Assembly: GCF_000835495.1 (NCBI RefSeq)
Contig: NW_015622542.1
Coordinates: 2,998,485-3,062,484, forward strand
Source of the DNA: Cladophialophora immunda
Lineage: Eukaryota; Ascomycota; Eurotiomycetes; Chaetothyriales; Herpotrichiellaceae
DNA: 64,000 nucleotides
Reading direction: 5' to 3'
The translations under genes and the position numbers were made by a program. Each line of letters begins with the position of its first letter. The stretch's first letter is position 1. Below, piece after piece: positions 10,646-19,262 of the stretch. The notes below the pieces were generated by a model, which worked only from the letters and a program-made list of their open reading frames with translations, was not told the DNA's origin and ran no database searches.

Positions 10646-11026
10646 ATGGTTCTAGGAATAAAAACCAAGCGCCATCCAGGTGGAACAACAGTGACCACCA
10701 CCACAACGACCACCCACCATCCGCCAGAAGCAAATGGTCGCGGTGCGCCTGCAGTCCGCACCAAGCCCACCCTCAAGCAGCGCTTGATGGGGGGAAGGCG
10801 GACCAGAGCCAATACCGCCACACCCACACGAAGACGTCGGGTCGGCTTGCGTCGCAAGCCCGCGACAGCTACCACCACTCCCCGTCGCAAGACCAGCGTC
10901 AGCGACAAAATTTCTGGCGCAATGCTAAAGTTGAAAGGAACTCTGACGCGTAGGCCAGGGCAAAAGGCCGCGGGGACGAGACGAATGCATGGGACAGATG
11001 GGAGGGGAGCCCATCGATATTACTGA
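10646..11026 (+). CDS. Small, very basic conserved fungal protein
   Basis: 126 aa, single exon, unknown function. ATG sits in a good context (ATCAAAATGG) after an A-rich leader of the kind seen before highly expressed fungal genes. The protein has a Thr/His-rich N-terminus (TTVTTTTTTTHHPP), an Arg-rich middle (RRTRANTATPTRRRRVGLRR) and a C-terminal block KISGAMLKLKGTLTRRPG...AAGTRRMHGTDGRG. I associate that block with a small family in many filamentous ascomycetes. No signal peptide or membrane segment is seen. The charge suggests nucleic-acid binding, but nothing specific shows it. Confidence 0.8.
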   Translation: MVLGIKTKRHPGGTTVTTTTTTTHHPPEANGRGAPAVRTKPTLKQRLMGGRRTRANTATPTRRRRVGLRRKPATATTTPRRKTSVSDKISGAMLKLKGTLTRRPGQKAAGTRRMHGTDGRGAHRYY

Positions 11027-11334
11027 TGACCCTGATCAGCAAGGGCAGCAGGAGAGGCAGAGGCCCCCATTCAAGCCTACACTGCTGGGCAGGATCTGGT
11101 CTGAATCCTTCCTGTCCGTTTGGAGGAGCAGAGAGAGGTTGACAAACTTAACCCCGTTCTTTAGTGCGGGCACCACGCGACCTGGGACAGATGGAAGCAT
11201 ACTGCCACGCGGGGCTTCATGGTGATTCAGCGTCGGACAGCTTCAAATGTATGAGTATGACGAGATTTGAGATACCACATCCTAGCAAGAACTGTAATTT
11301 TATTGATCCAGAAAACCGACAGCAAATGTTTTGA
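11027..11334. other. Convergent 3' region
   Basis: 308 bp between the stops of the small basic protein gene and the methyltransferase gene. Nothing else seen. Confidence 0.35.
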
Positions 11335-12072
11335 TCATTGCTTGTGATCTTTACTCTTTCGCCTTACAGCATACAGAAAGATTCCTTCTTTCTGGTCTGC
11401 CTCCTTTCCGTCATACTCGATATACTCAGCATGGAAATTTCTCATCATGTCACGTATGAATCGCATATCCGCTTTCCGTCTCTTCTTAAAGCAGAAGAAG
11501 CAGGTCGTTTCGGGGCCAATAAGGTCACCGAGTGTCCGGAGTAAAAGAGGGAAGGCAGGTTCAAAGTAAACACAGTCCGCTGCCAGGACGATATCTGGAT
11601 GTTGGGCACCAGGGGTCAGAATGGCCGGAGGCGGCGGAGTGCCCCAGTCATACACCTCCGCAACGACCTTCTCTTCAAGGTTGTTGAGCGCGATATTCTT
11701 CCTCATCAGTGCAAACATGGGTATTTGATCCGTAATGTAAATCTTTTGCTCATCGTCGAGTTCGCACCCAAGCGCAACGGCCAGTCCCACCAGCCCACCG
11801 CCGGCGCCGATCTCCACAACAGACTTCCCTCGCAGGGAGCCGGCGCGGTGGTATTTGAGCATGTATCTTGTCAGGACCATGCCGGCGGGCCAGAGTTGGC
11901 CGCCACATCCTTCTTGAAGATCCTCGTGGAGGACGAGGGGCCTGTGGGAGGGGAGGAGATTGTCGAAGGTAAGGCTTGTGGTTGCGGGTTTTTTATTATC
12001 GCGCTCGGGGACGAGGGTGGTGGAGATGGCAAAGACGTTGTTCTCTGGCGAGGGAGAGCGCGAGGCAGGCAT
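11335..12072 (-). CDS. EFM6: Protein-lysine methyltransferase, EFM6/METTL21 type
   Basis: Seven-beta-strand, S-adenosylmethionine-dependent methyltransferase; yeast EFM6 methylates elongation factor 1A. Single exon, 245 aa. Motif I is VVEIGAGGGLVGLAVAL (near residue 85) after a GGQLWPAG stretch. The acidic loop is YITDQIPMF. The post-I strand and D-x-x-Y region is DIVLAADCVYFEPAF. FFCFKKRRKADMRF follows, in the position where the EFM6 group has FKKRRKAD. Length fits the yeast protein (about 246 aa). The substrate is inferred from the family. Confidence 0.82.
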   Translation of the reverse strand: MPASRSPSPENNVFAISTTLVPERDNKKPATTSLTFDNLLPSHRPLVLHEDLQEGCGGQLWPAGMVLTRYMLKYHRAGSLRGKSVVEIGAGGGLVGLAVALGCELDDEQKIYITDQIPMFALMRKNIALNNLEEKVVAEVYDWGTPPPPAILTPGAQHPDIVLAADCVYFEPAFPLLLRTLGDLIGPETTCFFCFKKRRKADMRFIRDMMRNFHAEYIEYDGKEADQKEGIFLYAVRRKSKDHKQ

Positions 12073-13014
12073 TTTGTCTTAGGTGCGTCGGACTGTACTG
12101 TAAATCAAAGCGGCTTTATCGCGTTACAGCGGTTTTTTCATTATCGGTTCGCCATCGGCCTGAGAATGTCGGTGACAAGGGTGGAAAAAAATTAACCAGG
12201 CTCACATTCGGTCCATGCTTTGGTCGTTAATGGGGACTGATCAGTCTCGGCAGAACAGGAGCGGCGGTCGCAGATGGCCGACCCCTCGTAGCAGGAAACT
12301 TTTCGAGGAGGGCTCTTCTGCAAGGCTGCTGATAGCCCCGATATCAGGCACCGGAAATGATTGGATGGTAGCTTAGCGGACAGATAATCCGGGGTAGCAT
12401 GCTTAGCCGCAGCTGTTCCTACCTTGGAAGCATTTCTTGTCAGGTTGTAAGAAGGTTGTTCGCCCGCTTGCAGTATTCAGCAGCCCGAATTGAGCTGTTC
12501 GAGCACATGAAAAGCCCCTGGAACCAGGTCCCGAGGGCCGACTCGATGATTGGAAGGTGGAAGAATCCCAGGTCCCCAAGGTGCACGTCAGGTGCTCCGT
12601 CTTGATCCTCGGCACTGACATCATTGAGCCATCAAGCCACCGTGAGCGTCATTACAAAGTATTGACCCCCCATGTTGTGGCTGACCAGCACCCAGATCGC
12701 CCTGTAATATTCGTGTCTCCGCTGGTTATTACCACTTCTTTCCCCGGCGTGTCGTCATTGTTTGCGCCATAGCTGAAGCTTTTGGTTTCCGGGTCGCTCT
12801 GGCGCCACGGTTGCAGAGTCTCCAAGTCACTTGGTCCTCCCTGCACGTCACCGGCTCTTCAATATAAGCTTGACTCAAGCTCAACTTCATCCCATTCCTC
12901 TTCTTCCTCCCATCAAGCCTGCCAAAAGCCCACCCATCGACTCTGATCTTCTTCACCACCCCAACACTCAGACCACGCATCCTCAGTCCCCGCAGACAAA
13001 CAATCAACATCACA
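12073..13014. other. Divergent intergenic region upstream of the methyltransferase and DUF1761-like genes
   Basis: 942 bp. The right third carries TATAAG near 12863 and a 15-bp palindrome at 12867-12881 containing TGACTCA. A pyrimidine-rich leader precedes the ATG at 13015. No gene recognised in the left two thirds. Confidence 0.4.
12867..12881 (+). promoter_or_regulatory. 15-bp palindrome with a bZIP (TGACTCA) core
   Basis: AGCTTGACTCAAGCT: seven-base arms are perfect around the central C, and the centre contains TGACTCA. It overlaps the end of a TATAAG element, about 135 bp upstream of the DUF1761-like ATG. Assignment to a Gcn4/CPC1 or AP-1-like factor is inferred. Confidence 0.4.
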
Positions 13015-13656
13015 ATGGCAACCCTGCACTGTACGTTCTCGTCCTCTCCGTCCCTCACTGGAATGGGCTCTACGTCACCACCAAGGGCTTGAAGGCAGAC
13101 GTCGTTATCCATGTGCAATGAATTCAATGGCACCCTGCTAACTTACCGCCTCTTCCTCAGATCTCCCACCCGTTAAGCCCTCCGCAATTGCCCTGGGCAT
13201 TGTCTTCAACCAAGCCGCCTCCGCCGCCGTGTTGGCCCCTCTATTCGGTGACACCTACCACCGCGCTAAGGCTGCCGACAGCAAGGAAGAGTTCTTCAAG
13301 TCTAAGGAGACCGCCACCGCCGCAGCTAGCTGGGGTTCGTCTATTGTTGGATCCGCCGTTCAGACCTATGGTGTCGCTGCCCTCATCAATGCCACCGGTA
13401 CTCTGTCATACAAAGGAGCTGCATATCTCGGTGGTCTGATCTTCATGGCTTCTTACAGCCCTTCGGTATGTCCACCCCACTCAAAACTCGGGGCCCACGG
13501 GCTAACACAAACTTCCCACAGCTCGTTTCCGCCGTCGTCGTTGAGAACCGCCCTCTGGACACCGTCGCCGTCGGCGTTTTGACCCGCCTCTTCGAGACTG
13601 TCGGCTTGAGCATGTTCCTTACATACTGGGGAACTCGGACTAATCCTTTTGAGTAA
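13015..13656 (+). CDS. Small membrane protein, DUF1761-like
   Basis: Unknown function. Exons read as 13015-13030, 13161-13465 and 13522-13656, giving 151 aa. The first exon is only 16 bp (MATLH plus one base); its donor is GTACGT and the acceptor is CCTCAG. Intron 2 is 56 bp with a GCTAAC branch site. All three junctions keep the frame. The protein has about four hydrophobic segments: IALGIVFNQAASAAVLAPLF, the region around TYGVAALINATG, AAYLGGLIFMASYSPS, and the C-terminal TVAVGVLTRLFETVGLSMFL. The small size and helix layout resemble the DUF1761 group. The coding frame is firm; the family name is moderate. Confidence 0.8.
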
Positions 13657-14041
13657 ACCAACCACTGTCACATGAAATGAGAAAGTGGGTGCGAGGGAGG
13701 GGGGTGGACAGACGATGAATGCAACGAGGCAGACTATAGGCACATAGTGAAAGTCGGCCATGCTGATCACAAACGGGAGTTCGGAAAGGAAAGGGCAGCT
13801 GGACCCATCAATGTTTCCGTAAAAATCAATATTGATTGAATGAGAGTTGCACTCTCTGGTGTCTCTCTGATTGGCAGCATTATGTTCAGGCTGTCCTAGT
13901 CTCGCTTGTTGCGGGATCTCCTTCAAGCTATTTCCTGTTCTCGTGCGTTTCAGCCTTTTCTTCAAGCTTTCCTGTGTTACTCGTGACAGCACCGTGTTTG
14001 AGCCACCCTGTTTTTGTGGAAGTTTCGTGTTTGAGCCACCT
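13657..14041. other. Convergent 3' region
   Basis: 385 bp between the stops of the DUF1761-like gene and the zinc-finger acidic protein gene. A 14-base segment (tgtttgagccaccc/t) occurs twice near 13997 and 14029. No gene recognised. Confidence 0.35.
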
Positions 14042-15993
14042 TTAGGCGTCCTCCTCGCCAGCCTCCTTGTTCATTGCAGCTTCAACTGCACCGAGCACGT
14101 CCATTTCATCATCACCTCCACCTTCTTGTTCTTTCTTGTCCTCCTGTTCAATGACAGGGGTAGAGATGGCGTCGGCATCAGCATCTGCATCCGCGTCGGC
14201 CTCGTGTTTGGTTTTCGCAGGGCTGTCAGCAGGATTTGCTGCTGCAACCACTTTCTCTTCGGTGTCTTCCATCTTGTCTTCTTCAGGAGCACCGTCTTCT
14301 TCAGGCTCGGCAGTATCCTCCACTGGACTGGGAGTGATTTGCATGGCCATGGTGTTATCAGTGAGGGCGGGGTCGATGAAAGAGGTGTTGTCTGTGAGAG
14401 TGGGATCGATGACAGGGGTATCTTCAGCAAGGTCAGGGTCGATGGCACTCGCGATCTCTCCTTCCTCACTTCCTTCTCCTTCGCTCTCTAGTCCAGAGCC
14501 TTCTGCGTCTGCGCCCTGCACATTTGCCTCGCTTTGGATAGCGGGCGTTCCGTCTGTATTGTCTGCGCCTTCGATAGCTGTTTCGGGTGTGTTTCTCATG
14601 GTCACGTCTCCCTCGACAGTGCTTGCTGCGGCGGTGTCTTCGGCAGCGACGTTCTCCAACGCTGCGTTACCGGCAGCAGAAGTAGCAGTAGCAGATTCGG
14701 GATTCGGATTCTTAGGCTTCCTCCCAGGTCCACCAAGCTTCTTCTTCTTGCGTCTCGGAGGCATGTTCTTTCGGACTGGCGTAGATGAGCCATCTGGTTG
14801 TGTGTTCAGAGCAGCGCTTCCAGATCCGGGAACAAGAAGTGCTCTTGCAGCTTCGAGTCCACCAACAGCACTAAGATCGTAGCCTGTTGCTCCACCACTC
14901 ATGGCAGCAGCAACGATGTCTCCGTATGTTTCGACTGCGCTGTTGGGTCGGTATGCGCCTTTGTAGAGACTCGGCATTCCGGGTCGGCGGTCTGCAAGGT
15001 ATTTTGGTTCTGGTATCTTCTCGGCCAAAGCAGCCGGCACCTGGACCCATTTCTTGATTTCAAAAGTTCGTTGGTTGGAGCCAGATGTTGCTTTGCGGCG
15101 TTTTGGATCCGGTGCTAGACCTTCGACGTCCATGAGATCGTCATTGTCTTCGTCATTCTTGTCTTCTTCGTCATCAACGTTCGATGCGTCGACATTGGTA
15201 GCTGAGCTGTGTTTGGCTTTCTCTAGTTGAGCTTTTCTCGCAGCCTCACGTCGCTCCAATTCGATGCCAGGGATCCACTCTTGGGTTTTGTGGTCCCAAA
15301 TTGATAGTTTGGCGTTGGTATTGCCCATTCTTGTAATCCCAAGCATGCCCTTAGCAGGATAATTGGATTAGCGAGAGTCAAATTTCACAAAGGTCAGAGT
15401 GAGGCTTACCTGATTCCATTGTGGAATTTGTGGGGCGAAGGTCGGTAGAGGGTGCGGAGGCCAGGGAAACGCGCTGTCCTCCTGCTCGGTTGTCTGGATG
15501 TTTCCATCCGCTTGGTCGGTGGCCACGTCCTGGTTGATCGTGACCCGGGTCTGCTCCCATTTTGTCACTGGGAGGCCGTCGAGCGCGTCGGAGTCGTTGA
15601 TTGACTTGACGGGCCTCGGCCGGGGGTTCCGGACCTGCTGTGGTGGGTGGTTAGCCACTGGGTTTTCTTCGAGCACTGGTCGAGGGGAAGAGGGGAGGGC
15701 AGTACAACAAAAGGTGTTCTTGACACCACGGAAGAAGCTGCGGCAGGGGCAGGGGCAGCGGCAGGAGCAGCGACAGGGACAACGGCAGCCGGTGCAGCAA
15801 CCCGTCCCGCGACAGGAGGACCCTGTACAGACACTATGGGGGCCTCGATGGCCACCGCCCATTTGGGGTCGCTGGATACTCCGTTCGCGAGCTCCTCGTG
15901 CTGATCTCTGTAGTGTCTGTACAGAGTCTTCTTGTCTCGGTAGGGGTTGCCGCACACGGCACACTTCCACCATGAAACAGTGGTGGACGTCAT
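14042..15993 (-). CDS. Nuclear-type protein with N-terminal C2H2-like finger and long acidic tail
   Basis: Function unknown. Exons read as 15706-15993, 15410-15637 and 14042-15349, about 607 aa. Intron 2 (15350-15409, GTAAGC...GCTAAT...AAG) is clear. The donor of intron 1 is less certain: GTACTG is used, and nearby in-phase GTs exist. The N-terminus has one finger: WWKCAVCGNPYRDKKTLYRH followed by YRDQH. Next come an Ala/Pro-rich linker, then a conserved-looking core (KLSIWDHKTQEWIPGIELER and FEIKKWVQVPAALAEKIPEP), basic patches (PPRRKKKKLGG), and about 200 Glu/Asp/Ala/Ser-rich residues including an alternating Ala-Asp run near 14180-14210. Basic patches plus acidic disorder suggest a chromatin-associated role; this is inference. 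Confidence 0.78.
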
Positions 15994-16756
15994 GGTGGGC
16001 GATGGCGAGGTGGATGGAGAAGACGGTGGTGGAGAGACAAAGATAAAAGGGACAACAAACAGGAAGCGATAGTGACTTGTGGGGGTCCGGCAGTAAAAGT
16101 CATGTGGCACATTCGTGCCAGTGTGCGTCTTGCTTTCATCTCACAACGGAACCAAAGAAAACAACAACTTACCGGCGCCATTCTGTTGCAGACTTCTTTT
16201 TTTTTTAACCTTGAACACTCGGACGGACGGCGACCTTGTCTCTATTCTCAGGTGAGCATGTGCGATGATGTGGAAGCGTGCGCAAGTGAAATTGCGTGGG
16301 AAAAGACTCACCTCTCAAAGAGATATGGTTGTTGGAAGAGTTCAGGAGGAAGGCTGAGAGATGCATGAAGATGTTTATCAATGAGGACATTGCCAAGGGC
16401 CTCACAGACACGCTAGGAAGCTGTTAAGATGACTAGCGGCGGGAGCGGCCGAAGCTACGAGCACGGAAGAACTATACACCGACACCATGGAGGATCTGGG
16501 GAAGGTGGAGCGAGCAGGGGAAGCCAGCACGGATCAAGGGGAGGGAAAGCAGCGGTGGAGACGTGGGAGCATGGTCTCTACAACAAGATGGCAAGCAGGA
16601 CTCTGAAGACCAAGCCGAAAAGGGAAATACTTCATGGGGGGAGAGATTGGTATATTCATTGGTATCACACGGGACGATCAATCCCTGGCAGAGGAGATCC
16701 GTCCCTCTAAAGCACACAATTGAAACCACCAGAAAGAGACAGGGATCAGGCGAATA
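15994..16756. other. Upstream region of the zinc-finger gene and downstream region of ISD11
   Basis: 763 bp. It begins with the pyrimidine-rich leader of the minus-strand zinc-finger gene; a T10-11 run sits near 16197-16207. The small open frames overlap on both strands and match nothing I know. Confidence 0.35.
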
Positions 16757-17416
16757 TCAGTCCCATCTGCACAAGGTCAGCATCATCGAAAGACAGAGGG
16801 TTGAGCAGACAAGGACACATACCCCGTGTCTTTCTGTCGAACAATCCCACCATGATCTCCAGTTTCTTGTCCCTGAATTCAAAAGTTAGAAAGAGGCTGG
16901 GGGGATAACCAAGCAGGGAGTACATACCGTCTTGCCGCCTTCTACCACGAGCCGGTCCAGCTGGTAGAATTGTGATATTACCGTCTGCCTCTGTTGGATA
17001 AAGTCAGTCTTTTTTCTCTCTCTGTGAATCACAGATTTGCCAGGATTCGTTCCCGGACTGCGAACCAGGATTTCCGTAGACATATTCCACACTCAAAATT
17101 CACAAAGGGAATTGCCTCCAACCCCTCGAAAATCTCTCAAGGAGGAATATCCTTCGGCTGGGAAAAAAAAAGAGAAGCGAACACAACTCACCTTCATCAT
17201 CTGCAACTCCTTCAACCCTTTCTGCACCAACTCTTGTATCCGTCGCGGATCCTTCTCGTGCTGATGTTCGTGGAACGCATCCCTCGTCCTTCTCCTCGCG
17301 TACATTCTGAAGTTGTAGTTTGCAAACTTGTTTCCCTCACGTAATAGCGACCGGTACAGTGACCGCACACTGAACCCTGAGGTCTCGGCCGCGGTGGCCA
17401 GGGCGGAGGAGGCCAT
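16757..17416 (-). CDS. ISD11: ISD11 / LYRM4-type LYR protein, mitochondrial
   Basis: Stabilises the cysteine desulfurase Nfs1 for mitochondrial Fe-S cluster assembly. Exons read as 17192-17416, 16928-16990, 16823-16872 and 16757-16766, giving 115 aa. The LYR motif is in [19 protein letters not shown] (residues 19-37), followed by the family's ARRRTRDAF and a helix with [15 protein letters not shown]. Exon 2 gives [20 protein letters not shown]. Exon 3 adds [17 protein letters not shown]. The last exon is just 10 bp and codes the end of Gly, then Trp-Asp-stop. The -RQKDTGWD ending matches what I recall of other filamentous fungi, which supports the unusual splicing. Introns are 201, 55 and 56 bp. 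Confidence 0.9.
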
Positions 17417-17951
17417 GTATGCTATCGGAGTTGGGGTGCTCGAGGATGCTTGATGAGGAGCTATGGGCCAGGCGCGTGCAGAATTGCGGAAATGCTCGAC
17501 CGAGGCCGGCTCAGTAAACTGCTCCTTGGGGATCTGAAGAGCGTGGCGCGGAAGGAGGAGAATACGATGGCTCAGAGCAGGTCAGAAATTTTGGCGGCGT
17601 TGCTCAAGCTGCGGCGAAATTCCTTCTTGCAACAGCTGTCAGAAGGGCTTTTGCAGTGCAAACGAGGTCTGCAAGAGGTGCTGTAGAGATTCCGGGAATA
17701 CAAGTAATTACACAGAGACAGCTATGGATCGAGAAGGTAGACTCATGGGATATTCTCACAACTTTGCTTAAATCCATAACCTGCGCGACCCGCGCAGATT
17801 GCGTCAATGCTCGGCCCAGGATCTCCGAATCGACCGAGATCTCGTTGTGCGAGGCTGCAACTCCAGATCACTACATTCCAGCGAGTAACAAACCACCTCG
17901 TTGTCAATAGACAGGCCGGTTCCAATACAATCGCTACAAGATTGAAAAAAA
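17417..17951. promoter_or_regulatory. Divergent promoter between ISD11 and the VMA22-like gene
   Basis: 535 bp between opposing start codons. No strong element seen. Frames here are short and unsupported. Confidence 0.4.
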
Positions 17952-18989
17952 ATGGCGTCGCACCTACCTTCTCCACCGTCTTCACGTCCGAGCTCGCCTG
18001 ACAGCAGCTCTAGCAGTCAACGCGAGCTTGTCGAAGCAGAGCCGCTAGATCTTCAGACGGCTGCTGAACGACAACACCAATCCACAGGCGAAGGATCTCC
18101 CAAGGAACGCCTTTCAGAACGTCTAGACGCGCTTCTTGTATCCTATCTGACCATTCTGGACACGTACACCAATCTTCGGGCCCAACTCTCCAAGGACCTC
18201 TCGGGAGGATTCTTCGCACTGGCGCAGGCGAATCGGAATGCGAATTCTACCCTGGGCGTCGGGAGGAGGTATGGCGAAGAAGGCTTTGATGAGAGGATGA
18301 AAGCTGGGAAAGTAGTCAAGATCCGAGAAGCGGAAAAAGGAGTGCTAGGGAAGAGCTGCGTGGAGGAAGAACCAGAGGAAGTGGCAGGAGATGCCGCGCA
18401 GAAGAGCGGGCGTAAGATGAAGAAAGACAAGACTCCAGTGGAACAGGCAATATTGCACCAGGACAGGGAAGATACGGAAACGCTCAAAGATGATACAGAA
18501 AGGGATGTACTGCAGTCAGACACTACTGACTACACCTTCTCAGTCTCCCCATCGTCGGCGTCGAACCTATCCCAGGACCCCCTCAAATGGTACGGCATCC
18601 TCATCCCTCCCACCCTACGAACGTGTCAAACCTACTTCGCTACGGCTGTATCCTCCATCATCCCTGAAATTGTGAACGTCGTATCTGCAATGCGGGGTCT
18701 GGAAGAAGAGATATGGGCTGCCCGAAGACAGTTGGGGATTGTCGGGGACTACGAAAGTCCAAATGTCGATGAGCTTCAAAGCAAGGATGATGGCAACATT
18801 GAAAGCGAAACAACAGCGTCCAAGACAGCGGGTGATCCATGTTCGGGGAGTCTTCTGTCGCGCGCCGCAGCATCGTCTCTTCAGGTCCATACCTCACAGG
18901 GGAAGAAATCGCCTTCATTACTGTCCACTTCTCCTCCCACGTCAAACCTGAGATCTGAGCCGCGATCCAGAGTTTTAAAACTTGGTTGA
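17952..18989 (+). CDS. VMA22: VMA22 / CCDC115-like V-ATPase assembly factor
   Basis: Endoplasmic-reticulum factor helping assemble the membrane (V0) sector of the vacuolar ATPase. Single exon, 345 aa. After a Ser/Pro-rich leader comes the conserved helical N-terminus (RLDALLVSYLTILDTYTNLR...LSKDLSGGFFALAQANRN...YGEEGFDERM). A charged, poorly conserved middle follows, then DPLKWYGILIPPTLRTCQTY and AMRGLEEEIWAARRQLGI. The two conserved blocks separated by a variable acidic linker are the typical fungal layout. The last 80 residues are low complexity and unusual in length, so a shorter C-terminus by splicing cannot be excluded. Divergent from ISD11. Confidence 0.78.
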   Translation: MASHLPSPPSSRPSSPDSSSSSQRELVEAEPLDLQTAAERQHQSTGEGSPKERLSERLDALLVSYLTILDTYTNLRAQLSKDLSGGFFALAQANRNANSTLGVGRRYGEEGFDERMKAGKVVKIREAEKGVLGKSCVEEEPEEVAGDAAQKSGRKMKKDKTPVEQAILHQDREDTETLKDDTERDVLQSDTTDYTFSVSPSSASNLSQDPLKWYGILIPPTLRTCQTYFATAVSSIIPEIVNVVSAMRGLEEEIWAARRQLGIVGDYESPNVDELQSKDDGNIESETTASKTAGDPCSGSLLSRAAASSLQVHTSQGKKSPSLLSTSPPTSNLRSEPRSRVLKLG

Positions 18990-19262
18990 TCACACCTTCC
19001 TACGCCAGTGGTATGAAGCCAAAAAAAACCGTCTCTAAGCACTTTGGCACCACGCTGGCCAAGGACGAGGTGCCAAAGATCGGTCTTGATTTCCACAGAG
19101 CTCGTCGCGCTCCTAGTCTCAGCGAGAAATCAGGAACGAGCAAAGATTGTAGGGCTGGATGCCGGTACATTGCAATGATAGCACTACGGACTAGGATACC
19201 AATTTGATCCCAATATCTGGCCCGAGCAACCATCAACCAGCGCTATTCGCAACTTTACCATA

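Noticed and set aside
14067..14882. 271-codon plus-strand frame opposite the acidic protein
   Set aside because: Ser/Ala-rich mirror of a low-complexity acidic coding region; no start context or family.
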